A stretch of 64,000 bases of DNA from Arthrobacter sp. NicSoilC5. Its GTDB lineage: Bacteria > Actinomycetota > Actinomycetes > Actinomycetales > Micrococcaceae. The stretch spans positions 2,356,001 to 2,420,000 of the forward strand of contig NZ_AP024660.1 of assembly GCF_019977395.1 (NCBI RefSeq), in the 5' to 3' direction. Of the stretch, positions 23,503-32,580 are shown piece after piece. The notes beneath the pieces are model-generated. The model did not search any database, had not been told where the DNA came from, and was given only the letters and a program-made list of their open reading frames with translations. Both the position numbers and the translations under genes were made by a program. Numbering within the stretch: position 1 is the stretch's first letter; every line of letters begins with the position of its first letter.

Positions 23503-24951
23503 TCAGGAGACCGCGAGATAATCCACCACCAAAGCCTCCAGCACGCTGGCCTCTTCCGGAAGGCAGCCCGGCGGCCAGAGTGTGGGTGCCCGGTCCGGCT
23601 GCTCTGCGTTGTACTGGCGGCCACCTGGAGAAGTCCAGCCCGGCGGCTCATTCCTGGAAGCCGGACCAGGACTCCAGCCGGTTCGGTGCTTGAGCCGGTG
23701 ATGTTTGGGGCACAACTGTCCCAGGTTGCTGATTCCGGTGCTGCCTCCGCGCTCCCAGGCCGTGAGGTGGTCCGCCTCATTGTCCTGGCTGTGGTTGCTG
23801 CAGCCGGGAAAGGTGTACTTTCCATCCCGCATCCGCAACCACCGCTTTAGCGATTCCGGGAGCCGGTAGCTGGTCCGGCCAAGTTCAAGCGGGGCTCCGT
23901 CGCGTGGGTCCACCAAAACCCGGTAGAACGAGTTGGCACCTTCCGCGACGAGTTTTCGCGCCATCGATGCGGGGATGGGTCCGTAATTGTCCAGGTCTGC
24001 GGGCTCGTCCGTGGCACCGAGGAGGGAACAGACCGGTACCGTGACCAGCACGTCAGCTTTGAGGGACGGCCCAGGCCCGGCAAGGTCCCCGGTGTCACCG
24101 AGCAGCAACTTTGCGGCCAGGTCTGCCCTGAGCTGGGTAGGGGTTCTCGGCTCCTCAGGTCCCTGCAACCCGCGGGCCAGGGCAGACGTCCTGTTCCAGA
24201 CAGCACAGGCCTTGTCCGCAGCCATGTAAAGCGAAACCCAGGCCATATCGTCCCGGCCCGGCGAGTACTCCATCCGCCGATCCGCAACGGACTTCACATG
24301 CCTGATTGTTAGGGACTCGGGGTGATGGCGTTCCCGCCAGGCACGGACTTTCCGACGGAAACGGCCCGGGACCAGCTCTCCGGCAGATGCGCCCCGGGCC
24401 GCGTTAGGCGCCTCCGGGTCCAGGAAGTGAGCTTCCAAGGCTGTTGCAGCTGCAGCGTCCAGGCTGCTGGTTTCGTCGACCATGATCTGGGCATGCCGCC
24501 AGGAGACGGCGCCGGCCTCCATGGCGTTGAGCGTCGCCGGAAGAGAGGTGGTGAGCGCATGGACGTCCTGCAGCAGCGCGGATGCGGCTCCCTCGCCGAT
24601 GGTGAGCGTGCAGGCGACTTCGGCGACGACACTCATTTCCCGCGCCGATGATTCAGAGGCGCTTTCTGCCGGCGCTTCCATGGCGGCTGCGGCCCCCGAA
24701 TACTCTGCGAGCAGCCGCACTTTCACGGCTGCAGTAGCAGCTTCGATTCGGGCCACGATGCCGAGGCCGTCCAGACAGGACTCGGCAACGTCCCGAAGCG
24801 GATCATGACTGTCGACGCCATGAGCACTATCCGCAGCATCCGAAGAACCGCTCAGGGCTCCTGTTAGTTCGTTCACCAGCCCAGCCAGGGATGCGACGGC
24901 ACCGGCGAGTCCGGCCCTACTTTTCGCATCCACAACCGCTCCGGTTTCCAT
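23503..24951 (-). CDS. DUF222 / HNH-endonuclease domain protein (13E12 type)
   Basis: The protein has 482 residues. A large DUF222 helical region (about 60-330) precedes a C-terminal HNH motif (GCSNHSQDNEADHLTAWERG, then NLGQLCPKHHRLKH). Cysteines flanking the HNH could hold a structural zinc. Actinobacterial genomes carry many such paralogues, often scattered like mobile genes; whether they cut DNA is not established. The ATG at 24951 was chosen; a TTG lies two codons upstream. It is a stand-alone gene. Confidence 0.88.
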   Translation of the reverse strand: METGAVVDAKSRAGLAGAVASLAGLVNELTGALSGSSDAADSAHGVDSHDPLRDVAESCLDGLGIVARIEAATAAVKVRLLAEYSGAAAAMEAPAESASESSAREMSVVAEVACTLTIGEGAASALLQDVHALTTSLPATLNAMEAGAVSWRHAQIMVDETSSLDAAAATALEAHFLDPEAPNAARGASAGELVPGRFRRKVRAWRERHHPESLTIRHVKSVADRRMEYSPGRDDMAWVSLYMAADKACAVWNRTSALARGLQGPEEPRTPTQLRADLAAKLLLGDTGDLAGPGPSLKADVLVTVPVCSLLGATDEPADLDNYGPIPASMARKLVAEGANSFYRVLVDPRDGAPLELGRTSYRLPESLKRWLRMRDGKYTFPGCSNHSQDNEADHLTAWERGGSTGISNLGQLCPKHHRLKHRTGWSPGPASRNEPPGWTSPGGRQYNAEQPDRAPTLWPPGCLPEEASVLEALVVDYLAVS

Positions 24952-25231
24952 ACCCAAAGCCTGTCACGGGGGTCTGACATTTTGAGTTCGGCGCCGCAAC
25001 ACACCCGCGTCGGCCGTTGACCGCCGATTCTGCGGACCGATTTGCCATCGCATCTTCGTTCCTGCTGTCCACGGGGACAGCGGAGTTCCCGGAGACTTCC
25101 GGCACTGGCACTGGCTTACTGGCAGGCGGCCTGTTGGCGGACCGGGTGACGGTGGGCGGCTCCCGCCGTCGAGAGGGCCCTAAGGACGGGTGAAAGGTAT
25201 GGCACACATCGGCATAGACGGCGCCATACCG
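24952..25231. other. Gap between HNH and glutaryl-CoA dehydrogenase genes
   Basis: About 280 bp without a convincing gene. It contains the promoter side of the HNH gene and, at its right end, the hairpin at 25196-25230. Confidence 0.4.
25196..25230 (-). terminator. Hairpin after glutaryl-CoA dehydrogenase gene
   Basis: GGTATGGC (25196-25203) pairs with GCCATACC (25223-25230), directly after the stop codon on the minus strand, and a short TTTC follows. It is a plausible but weak terminator. Confidence 0.45.
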
Positions 25232-26425
25232 TTACTCCTGGCGGAACGCCGAGATGCCGGTGATCCGCTGGCCCAGGATAAGGGTGTGGACCTCGTCAGT
25301 ACCTTCATACGTGCGCACTGATTCAAGGTTGTTGGCATGCCGCAGCGGTGAGTAGTCCAAGGTGATTCCGTTTCCCCCCAGGATTGTGCGCGCTTCGCGG
25401 CAGATGGCAATAGCCTCCCGTACATTGTTCAGTTTTCCCACGGAGATCTGTACCGGATCCAGCGTCCCGGCGTCCTTGAGGCGCCCCGTATGGAGCGCCA
25501 ACAGCGTTCCCTTCTGGATTTCCAGCAGCATATTCACCAGCTTTTCCTGCGTGAGCTGGTAGCCGGCAAGGGGCTTGCCGAACTGGAGACGGTCCCCGGC
25601 ATAGGCCAGCGCGGCTTCGTAGGAGTCCCGGGCAGCACCCATGGCGCCCCAGATGATTCCGTAGCGGGCTTCGTTGAGGCAGGAGAACGGACCCCTGAGT
25701 CCGTGCGCGCCCGGCAGGAGTGCGTTGGCAGGCAACCGGACGTCATCAAGAGTGATGTCGCACTGGATGGAGGCGCGCATGGAGAGCTTTGCACTGATGG
25801 GCGTCGCGGTGAAGCCGGGGGTGTCCGTCGGCACGATGAACCCGCGGATCCCTTCGGCGGTGTTGGCCCAGATGACCGCGATCTGCGCCACGGAAGCAAG
25901 CCCGATCCAGCGCTTTGCCCCGTTAATGACCCACCCGCCGGCTCCGTCAGGTGCCGCAAAAGTCGCCATGCTGGAAGGGTCGGAGCCGGCGGTCGGCTCG
26001 GTAAGCCCGAAGCAGCCGATCTTTTCACCCCGCGCCATGGCCGGCAGGTGCTCGTTCCGCTGCTCTTCGGACCCCCACTTGTGAATGGCGGTCATGGCCA
26101 GGGAACCCTGGACGCTGACAAAGGTCCGAAGCCCTGAGTCGCCGGCTTCCAGTTCCATGGCGGCGAGGCCGTACTCGACGGCGCTGCGGCCGGGGCATCC
26201 GTAGCCCTTCAGGTGCATCCCGAGGACCCCAAGCTTGCCAAGCTCGGGAACAAGCTCGAGCGGGAAGTGGGCATCTTCGTACCAGCCCGCAATGTTGGGC
26301 CTGATCCGTTCATCCACAAAGTCCCGGACAGTGCTGCGCAGTTCCAGTTCCCCGGGGGTCAGGAGGGTATCGAGGTTGAGAACGTCGTCGAAGACCCGGG
26401 CGGGTGCGGTTGCGGTTACGGTCAC
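25232..26425 (-). CDS. gcdH: Glutaryl-CoA dehydrogenase
   Basis: The protein has 397 residues and a full acyl-CoA dehydrogenase fold. The catalytic base E374 lies in TYEGTDEVHTLILGQRITG, a block specific to glutaryl-CoA dehydrogenases. GLRTFVSVQGSL places R100 where human GCDH has Arg94, the residue that binds the free carboxylate of glutaryl-CoA. It should convert glutaryl-CoA to crotonyl-CoA and CO2. GTG is the start codon, with AGGAG 7 bases before it. It follows the LysR gene in the same direction, facing the CoA-transferase operon. Confidence 0.9.
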   Translation of the reverse strand: MTVTATAPARVFDDVLNLDTLLTPGELELRSTVRDFVDERIRPNIAGWYEDAHFPLELVPELGKLGVLGMHLKGYGCPGRSAVEYGLAAMELEAGDSGLRTFVSVQGSLAMTAIHKWGSEEQRNEHLPAMARGEKIGCFGLTEPTAGSDPSSMATFAAPDGAGGWVINGAKRWIGLASVAQIAVIWANTAEGIRGFIVPTDTPGFTATPISAKLSMRASIQCDITLDDVRLPANALLPGAHGLRGPFSCLNEARYGIIWGAMGAARDSYEAALAYAGDRLQFGKPLAGYQLTQEKLVNMLLEIQKGTLLALHTGRLKDAGTLDPVQISVGKLNNVREAIAICREARTILGGNGITLDYSPLRHANNLESVRTYEGTDEVHTLILGQRITGISAFRQE

Positions 26426-26578
26426 GGTGGTTCTCCTGGCAGGTAAGGGGACAGGTTGGCGGCGGCGGTGGCGTGGTGTGCGTCCGCCGTGATCTCCACC
26501 ACTGTGCCAGTCAGATTGCCGTCAGATCCAATACCTAATAGTGAATCCGCTGATGCTCCAACTGCATCAATGTGCGGT

Positions 26579-27475
26579 TCAGGCCGGTGACGGGAGGACC
26601 TCTTCCGAGAGCCGAAGGACTTCCCGCAGGGCCGGACTGGCGTTGTCCTTCCGCCAAACCAGCCGCAGTTGGATGGCATCTGCCGGGTCTTCCAGGGGGA
26701 GAAAGACGACGCCCGGGTGGCTGAAGTTTTCAGGCACCGAAGAAACCGTCAGCGCGACGCCGATTTCCGCCGCCACCAGCGCCATGAGCGTCTGTGAATC
26801 CGGCGCCACTTGGGCAATCTCCACGACGTACCCCGCGGCACTGGAGAGCCGCCGAAGGTGGTCATGGAGGATGGCGCCAGGATGCTCAGGCAACGTAACG
26901 AAGGGCTGCCCCGCAAGGTCAGCCATGCGCAGCGAAGCCTGTCCACTCAACGGGTGGCTTTCATACAGCGCCACAACGAGCCGCTCGTTGGCCACGATCC
27001 GCGAGTCGAGGACAGCGGGAATGAAGTTCCAGCGGCCCAGGCCGACTTCCATGGCCCCGCCCATGACCTTGTCCATGGCCGGTAGAGCGAAGTTGGAACT
27101 GGACAGTTCAAAGTCGATCCCGGGGTGGACTTCCCGGACACGCTTGGCGAGCCTGCCAACCATCACATGCGAGGAAACGCCGGCAAAGGCGACCCGAACC
27201 CGCCCGGTTTCGCCCCGGCCCACCGAGGCCACCGCCAGGCGCCCCCGCCGGCACCCTTCGAGGATGTCGCGTGCCGGGCCAACCAACGCCTGCCCTTCCG
27301 CGGTCAACTGGACTGTCCGCGTGCTGCGGATAAAGAGGGGCGCCTTCAATTCATGCTCAAGCCGCTGGATGGAACGGCTCAACGGCGGCTGGGCCATATG
27401 AAGCCGGCGGGCGGCCCGGCCGAAATGCAATTCCTCCGCCACGGCAAGGAAGGCCCGGATCTGATGTATTTCCAC
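26579..27475 (-). CDS. LysR-family regulator
   Basis: The protein has 298 residues. The N-terminal helix-turn-helix (FGRAARRLHMAQPPLSRSIQ, about 18-37) is followed by a periplasmic-binding-like effector domain (about 90-290). It sits between glutaryl-CoA dehydrogenase and the divergent CoA-transferase operon, so it probably activates both in response to a pathway intermediate. Start is GTG. The 174-bp divergent promoter contains repeats described separately. Confidence 0.9.
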   Translation of the reverse strand: MEIHQIRAFLAVAEELHFGRAARRLHMAQPPLSRSIQRLEHELKAPLFIRSTRTVQLTAEGQALVGPARDILEGCRRGRLAVASVGRGETGRVRVAFAGVSSHVMVGRLAKRVREVHPGIDFELSSSNFALPAMDKVMGGAMEVGLGRWNFIPAVLDSRIVANERLVVALYESHPLSGQASLRMADLAGQPFVTLPEHPGAILHDHLRRLSSAAGYVVEIAQVAPDSQTLMALVAAEIGVALTVSSVPENFSHPGVVFLPLEDPADAIQLRLVWRKDNASPALREVLRLSEEVLPSPA

Positions 27476-27563
27476 TCCAGCGCTCAGCTCCTGCCCGGGT
27501 AAACGTCATTGTCCATACGCCCAAGATACCCAAGGAACGCGCCGACGCTGATGACGGACGGGT

Positions 27564-27604
27564 ATCAGTCCAGCACCAAATACGTATTGGACGTGAATCA
27601 GTCC
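27564..27604. promoter_or_regulatory. Candidate LysR site in divergent promoter
   Basis: ATCAGTCC occurs at 27564-27571 and 27597-27604, exactly 33 bp apart (about three helical turns). Midway lies the near-palindrome CCAAATACGTATTGG (27576-27590). LysR tetramers typically contact extended sites of 50-60 bp in such divergent regions. Confidence 0.55.
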
Positions 27605-27649
27605 GCTTGCAAAGGTTGGTGATGCAGACCACATTGCGGAGGATTTCAG

Positions 27650-28900
27650 ATGACACAACCGATCGACGAATCGGTCTCCAGGCGGCAGGACCAGCCCGCA
27701 GGAGGCAACGATAACCACGGCTTTGATGCCCTGGGCAGGGCAAGCGCCGGGCCCCTCGCCGGCATCGTGGTCGCAGATTTCAGCAGGGTGCTGGCCGGCC
27801 CATACGCCACCATGCTCCTGGCTGACATGGGCGCCACAGTGATCAAGGTGGAGGGACCCGAGGGTGACGACACCCGTACGTACATGCCCCCTGTCCGGGA
27901 CGGCGAGGCCACGTTTTTCCTCGCGGTCAACCGCAACAAACATTCCATTGCCCTGGACCTGAAAGACCCGGAAGACCTCGACGTAGCACGTTCCCTGATC
28001 AGCACGGCCGACGTCATGATCGAGAACTTCAAGCCCGGCAACATGGCACGGCTGGGCTTGGATTACGCGGCCGCGGCCGAATTGAACCCGGACATCATCT
28101 ACGCTTCCATCACAGGATTCGGTACCGGAGCCGGCGCCCACATTCCGGGGTACGACCTTTTGGTGCAGGCCGCATCGGGAATGATGAGCCTGACCGGGGA
28201 CCAGGACACCCAGCCGTACCGGGCAGGCATCGCACTATTCGATGTCATCACAGGCCTGCATGCTGCCATCGGCATCCTGGGGGCGCTGCACCACAAGGAC
28301 CGGACCGGCGAAGGTCAGCTGGTAGAGCTCAACCTGCTGACCTCGGCCCTGTCCGGCATGGTGAACCAGTCTGCGGCCTACGTATCGGGCGGTGTAGTAC
28401 CCACCAGGATGGGTAACGAACACCCCAGCATGTATCCATACGCCCCGATGCAGACCGGAGACGGCACCATCATCATCGCGACGGGCAATGACGCCCAGTT
28501 CGTCCGGCTGTGCGGGGCGCTGGGGATTCCCGACGTAGCGAGGGATCCGAAGTTTGCGACGACGCTGCAGCGCAACGCCAACCGCGACGAGCTGCGGGGC
28601 ATCCTCCACGCCCAGTTGGCTGCCCAATCAGCTGACGAATGGTTCCGCGAGCTCTCGTCGGCAGGGCTGCCCTGCGCTCCGATCCAGGATGTCCGCGGCG
28701 GCGTCGAGCTGGCTGAACAGCTGGGGCTAAGCCCGGTAGTGATGGCGGGCGAAGGGGAACGGAAGATCCCCACGGTCCGACACCCTGTCGAGTATTCCCT
28801 CACCCCGGTGGACTACTCACTCGCACCGCCCGAGTTGAACGCAAGCTCCGGGCTGGTGCGGGACTGGCTGCTGAACCGGAAAGCCCTGGTCGATGCCTGA
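27650..28900 (+). CDS. CaiB/BaiF family CoA-transferase
   Basis: The protein has 416 residues of the class III CoA-transferase fold. The catalytic aspartate is D169 in IPGYDLLVQAASG; the N-terminal motif VVADFSRVLAGPYATMLLADMGA is typical. Succinyl-CoA:glutarate CoA-transferase (human SUGCT) belongs here, and glutaryl-CoA dehydrogenase is encoded nearby, so glutarate activation is the leading hypothesis. Other short dicarboxylates are possible. It is the first gene of a seven-gene operon and overlaps the thioesterase gene by 8 bp. Confidence 0.85.
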   Translation: MTQPIDESVSRRQDQPAGGNDNHGFDALGRASAGPLAGIVVADFSRVLAGPYATMLLADMGATVIKVEGPEGDDTRTYMPPVRDGEATFFLAVNRNKHSIALDLKDPEDLDVARSLISTADVMIENFKPGNMARLGLDYAAAAELNPDIIYASITGFGTGAGAHIPGYDLLVQAASGMMSLTGDQDTQPYRAGIALFDVITGLHAAIGILGALHHKDRTGEGQLVELNLLTSALSGMVNQSAAYVSGGVVPTRMGNEHPSMYPYAPMQTGDGTIIIATGNDAQFVRLCGALGIPDVARDPKFATTLQRNANRDELRGILHAQLAAQSADEWFRELSSAGLPCAPIQDVRGGVELAEQLGLSPVVMAGEGERKIPTVRHPVEYSLTPVDYSLAPPELNASSGLVRDWLLNRKALVDA

Positions 28901-29357
28901 AACCTACCGGACCCGCGTCTGCCCCCGGTGGTCCGACCAGGACCTCAATGGGCACGTCAACCACGCCGCCGTCGTCACCCTCCTGGAGGAGTCAAGAATC
29001 AAGTGGCGATCCTCGATGCCAGGAATACGTCAAGCCGAGGCAACCCCCACGGTGGTGGCCAGCCTCGACGTGAACTACCGGCGGCCGGTGCATCACGGCG
29101 AAGACCTGGAGGTTGAACTGACCGTGATCAGGATCGGCACGAGTTCATTCAGCCTGGAATTCAGGGGCAGCCAACACGGCGCAGTCGCCGTAGATGGCCG
29201 GACCGTGCTGGTTTCAGTCCATCGGGACACTGGCAAGTCCCGGCCGTTGGCCGAACACGAGCGCCACTGGCTCACCCTTTTCCAACCTTCACAAGGAAAC
29301 ACGGACCCGCAGCGTAAGCGGGTTCCCGATCACACACCACTGGAGTTCTCTCGATGA
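28893..29357 (+). CDS. 4-hydroxybenzoyl-CoA-type (hotdog) acyl-CoA thioesterase
   Basis: The protein has 154 residues. PRWSDQDLNGHVNHAAVVTL carries the hotdog thioesterase motif with the catalytic aspartate (D-x-N-x-H-V-N). It would hydrolyse an acyl-CoA, perhaps to release trapped CoA from a dead-end intermediate. It overlaps the genes on both sides (8 bp and 4 bp), which shows tight translational coupling. Substrate unknown. Confidence 0.88.
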   Translation: MPETYRTRVCPRWSDQDLNGHVNHAAVVTLLEESRIKWRSSMPGIRQAEATPTVVASLDVNYRRPVHHGEDLEVELTVIRIGTSSFSLEFRGSQHGAVAVDGRTVLVSVHRDTGKSRPLAEHERHWLTLFQPSQGNTDPQRKRVPDHTPLEFSR

Positions 29358-30550
29358 CACCGGAAACCGCCGCGAACGGCACCGATTTTTACCTTATGGA
29401 CGATTTCCTCAGCGCTGAGGACCGGGCGCTCCGGCTCAAAGTCCGCGCCTTCGTGGACAAAGACCTGCTGCCCGTCATTAATGGCTACTGGGAACGTGCC
29501 GAATTTCCCGTCGACCTTGTTCCCAAGCTTGCCGGGCTCGGCATCGTCGGAACAACCATTCAGGGTTACGGATGTCCTGGGCTAAGCCGGCTTGCCGCCG
29601 GGATTGTTGCCGCGGAGATCTCCCGCGGCGATGGTTCCGTTAACACCTTCCTCGGCGTCCAGTCCGGACTGGCGATGGGAACCATCAACATGCTCGGCAG
29701 CGAGGAGCAAAAACAGCGGTGGCTCCCCGGCATGGCAGCCCTTGGCAAGATCGGCGCCTTCGCCCTGACCGAACCCGAGCACGGATCTGATTCGGTGGCA
29801 CTCGAAACCAGCGCGCGCCGGGATGGGGACAGCTACATCATCAATGGACGCAAGCGCTGGATCGGCAACGCCAGCATGGCCGACGTCGTCATCATCTTTG
29901 CCCGCGACGAAGCAGACGCGAAGGTAAAGGCGTTCGTGATGGAGCGGAACGGGGACGGCAGCTTTCCGGACGGATACTCCACCGAAGTCATCACCGGCAA
30001 GATCGGCAAGCGGGCGATCCTCCAGCCGGATATCACCCTCGATAACCTCCGGATCCCGGCCGCCAACCGGCTCCCGGAATGCCACTCGTTCAAGGACGTC
30101 ACCCGCGTACTGACCTCAACGCGAAGCGGCGCGTCCTGGGAGTCCTACGGCCACGCAATGGCTGCCTACGAGATCGCACTGGACTACGCGAAGACCCGCC
30201 AGCAGTTCGGCAAACCCATCGGCAGTTTCCAGCTCGTGCAGAACAAACTGGCCAACATGCTCGCCGAACTGACCGCCATGCAGCTGATCTGCTTCCGGCT
30301 GGCCGAACTCGCCGAAGACGACCGGATGACCGGGCCCATGGCGTCACTCGCCAAGATGCATACGGCACGGAAAGCCCGCTGGATCTGTTCCGAAGCGCGG
30401 GACATGCTCGGCGGCAACGGCGTACTGCTGGAGAACCACGTGGCGAGGCACATGACCGACATGGAGGTTGTCTCCACTTACGAAGGCACAGACTCCATCC
30501 AGTCCCTGCTCGTAGGCCGGGAGATCACCGGCCTCTCCGCCTTCAGCTAG
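29354..30550 (+). CDS. Acyl-CoA dehydrogenase, glutaryl-CoA dehydrogenase-like but lacking the carboxylate-binding Arg
   Basis: The protein has 398 residues and is related to the dehydrogenase at 25232. The base E377 is kept in TYEGTDSIQSLLVGREITG. However, GSVNTFLGVQSGL has N97 where glutaryl-CoA dehydrogenases have the Arg that binds the free carboxylate, and the later CLNEARYG block is replaced by VLTSTRSG. It therefore probably handles a different acyl-CoA, or catalyses dehydrogenation without decarboxylation. It overlaps the thioesterase gene by 4 bp. Confidence 0.88.
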   Translation: MTPETAANGTDFYLMDDFLSAEDRALRLKVRAFVDKDLLPVINGYWERAEFPVDLVPKLAGLGIVGTTIQGYGCPGLSRLAAGIVAAEISRGDGSVNTFLGVQSGLAMGTINMLGSEEQKQRWLPGMAALGKIGAFALTEPEHGSDSVALETSARRDGDSYIINGRKRWIGNASMADVVIIFARDEADAKVKAFVMERNGDGSFPDGYSTEVITGKIGKRAILQPDITLDNLRIPAANRLPECHSFKDVTRVLTSTRSGASWESYGHAMAAYEIALDYAKTRQQFGKPIGSFQLVQNKLANMLAELTAMQLICFRLAELAEDDRMTGPMASLAKMHTARKARWICSEARDMLGGNGVLLENHVARHMTDMEVVSTYEGTDSIQSLLVGREITGLSAFS

Positions 30551-30610
30551 ATGCCCGCTGGGCTTCGGCAGCACGACATTAACGAAATCCATATACGCAA
30601 AGGAATAGTC

Positions 30611-31387
30611 ATGAGCAACTTCACGAACCGGGTGGCCGCGGTCACCGGAGGGGCGCAGGGCATCGGTGCTGCCACCGCGCTGAAACTGGCCGCAGGGGGT
30701 GCCACCGTCGTCGTCCTTGACCTCAATGAGGACCGCGCCAAGGACACCGCACAGCGCATCTCGGACCACCCGGACGTCCTGGCGGCAGGTGGAAAAGCCG
30801 TTGCCGCCTGCTGCGATGTCACGGATGAGGAAGCCGTGGACCGGGTGTTCGATGACATCCACAGGGAGTTCGGCCGCCTGGACATCCTGGTAAACAACGC
30901 CGGCATTACCCGCGACAATATGTTCTTCAAGATGGAGCGGCCGGACTGGGACTCCGTCCTGACCACCAACCTCACCAGCGCCTACCTCTGCTCGCGCGCT
31001 GCCCAGCGGTACATGGTTCCGGCCAAGTACGGAAAGATCGTCTCGCTCAGCAGCCGCAGCGCACTGGGCAATCGTGGCCAAGCCAACTACGCTGCGGCAA
31101 AAGCCGGCATCCAGGGTCTGACGGCGACGCTCGCCATCGAACTTGGTCCGTTCAACATCACGGTCAACGCCGTGGCACCGGGTTACATCGCCACGTCGAT
31201 GACTGCCGCCACTGCCGAGCGTGTCGGGGCCAGCCCGGCCGAACACCAGCAGGCGGTCGCGGAGCGCACCCCGCTGGGACGCGTCGGCCAACCGGAGGAA
31301 GTCGCCGCTGCAGTCGCTTTCTTCGCCGGTGACGACTCCTCCTACATCTCCGGTCAGACCCTCTACATCAACGGCGGGGCGCGCTGA
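30611..31387 (+). CDS. Short-chain dehydrogenase, FabG/PhaB-like 3-hydroxyacyl-CoA dehydrogenase
   Basis: The protein has 258 residues. TGGAQGIG (12-19) binds the nucleotide; NNAG (95-98), S147, Y160 and K164 are the catalytic set. RDNMFFKM and NAVAPGYIATSMTA are typical of the FabG/acetoacetyl-CoA reductase branch, which acts on (R)-3-hydroxyacyl thioesters. In this cluster it would oxidise (R)-3-hydroxybutyryl-CoA to acetoacetyl-CoA. The ATG at 30611 has AAAGGA upstream. Its stop shares one base with the thiolase start. Confidence 0.87.
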   Translation: MSNFTNRVAAVTGGAQGIGAATALKLAAGGATVVVLDLNEDRAKDTAQRISDHPDVLAAGGKAVAACCDVTDEEAVDRVFDDIHREFGRLDILVNNAGITRDNMFFKMERPDWDSVLTTNLTSAYLCSRAAQRYMVPAKYGKIVSLSSRSALGNRGQANYAAAKAGIQGLTATLAIELGPFNITVNAVAPGYIATSMTAATAERVGASPAEHQQAVAERTPLGRVGQPEEVAAAVAFFAGDDSSYISGQTLYINGGAR

Positions 31388-32580
31388 TGCCCGAGGCATT
31401 CCTCGTCGGAGGTGTCCGCACGCCCGTGGGCCGTCACGGCGGCGCGCTCGCGACGGTCCGCCCCGACGACTTGGCCGCCCTGGTGCTGCAGGCCGCCGTG
31501 GACCGCGCCAGCGTCGATCCTGCCGCCGTCGACGAAGTAATCCTCGGCTGCGTCAACCAGGCCGGGGAGGACAACCGAAACGTTGCCCGGATGGCCGCGC
31601 TGCTGGCCGGCTTCCCGCATGCCGTTCCGGCCGTGACGGTCAACCGGCTGTGTGCCTCCGGGCTAACCGCCATCGGCATGGCGGCGCAATCGGTGCGCAA
31701 CGGTGACGCCGACCTTGTAGTGGCTGGCGGCGTGGAATCCATGACCCGCGCGCCGTGGGTCATGGCCAAACCGGAGAAGCCGTACGGCAAACCGGGTGAA
31801 GTCGCGGACACCTCAATCGGTGCACGGTTCACTAACCCGCGGATGGAGTCCGGGGCGCTGTTTTCCATGCCCGAAACGGCAGAAGAAGTGGCTGGCCGGG
31901 AGAACATTTCGCGTGCGGACGCGGACAGCTTTGCACTGCGCTCGCACAACCTGGCTGTGGCGGCGATCGACGCGGGCCGTTTCAAAGATGAGATAGTCCC
32001 TGTTCCGGTCAAGGGCAGGCGGGGGGAAGTCTCGCTGGTGGAGACCGATGAAGGGCCCAGGCGGGGGTCAAGCGCTGATGCCCTCGCCGCCCTCCGGCCC
32101 ATCGTGGCGCCCGGTGGAGTGGTCACCGCCGGCAACTCAAGCTCCCTCAACGACGGTGCATCCGCAGTAGTAGTCGCCAGCGGCGAGGCCGTGGAGCGCT
32201 ACGGGCTCACCCCGCGGGCCCGCATCGTCACCAGCCAAGCGGCCGGTGTGGCGCCGGAAGTGATGGGCATCGGCCCGGTGCCTGCGACTCAAAAGGCACT
32301 GGCCAAGGCTGGCTGGGGCCTGGCGGACGTGGGCGCCGTCGAACTCAATGAGGCGTTCGCAGCGCAGGCGCTGGCCTGCATGCGGCTGCTTGGTATGGAT
32401 GCAGGAACTGTCAACAACGACGGCGGTGCAATCGCCTTGGGGCATCCCCTGGGTTCCTCCGGTTCACGGATCGTCGTCACGCTGCTGGGGCGGATGGAAC
32501 GCGAAGACGCCAACCGCGGCCTGGCCACCATGTGCGTCGGCCTGGGCCAGGGCGTCGCCATGCTGCTGGAGAGGGTCTAG
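31387..32580 (+). CDS. Acetyl-CoA acetyltransferase (thiolase)
   Basis: The protein has 397 residues. The nucleophile C89 lies in VNRLCASGLTAIG; H353 (GHPLGSSGSRI) and C383 (TMCVGLGQG) complete the active site. NEAFAAQA is also present. It should cleave acetoacetyl-CoA, or a similar 3-ketoacyl-CoA, with CoA to give acetyl-CoA. It is directly followed, with no gap, by the hydratase gene. Confidence 0.93.
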   Translation: MPEAFLVGGVRTPVGRHGGALATVRPDDLAALVLQAAVDRASVDPAAVDEVILGCVNQAGEDNRNVARMAALLAGFPHAVPAVTVNRLCASGLTAIGMAAQSVRNGDADLVVAGGVESMTRAPWVMAKPEKPYGKPGEVADTSIGARFTNPRMESGALFSMPETAEEVAGRENISRADADSFALRSHNLAVAAIDAGRFKDEIVPVPVKGRRGEVSLVETDEGPRRGSSADALAALRPIVAPGGVVTAGNSSSLNDGASAVVVASGEAVERYGLTPRARIVTSQAAGVAPEVMGIGPVPATQKALAKAGWGLADVGAVELNEAFAAQALACMRLLGMDAGTVNNDGGAIALGHPLGSSGSRIVVTLLGRMEREDANRGLATMCVGLGQGVAMLLERV

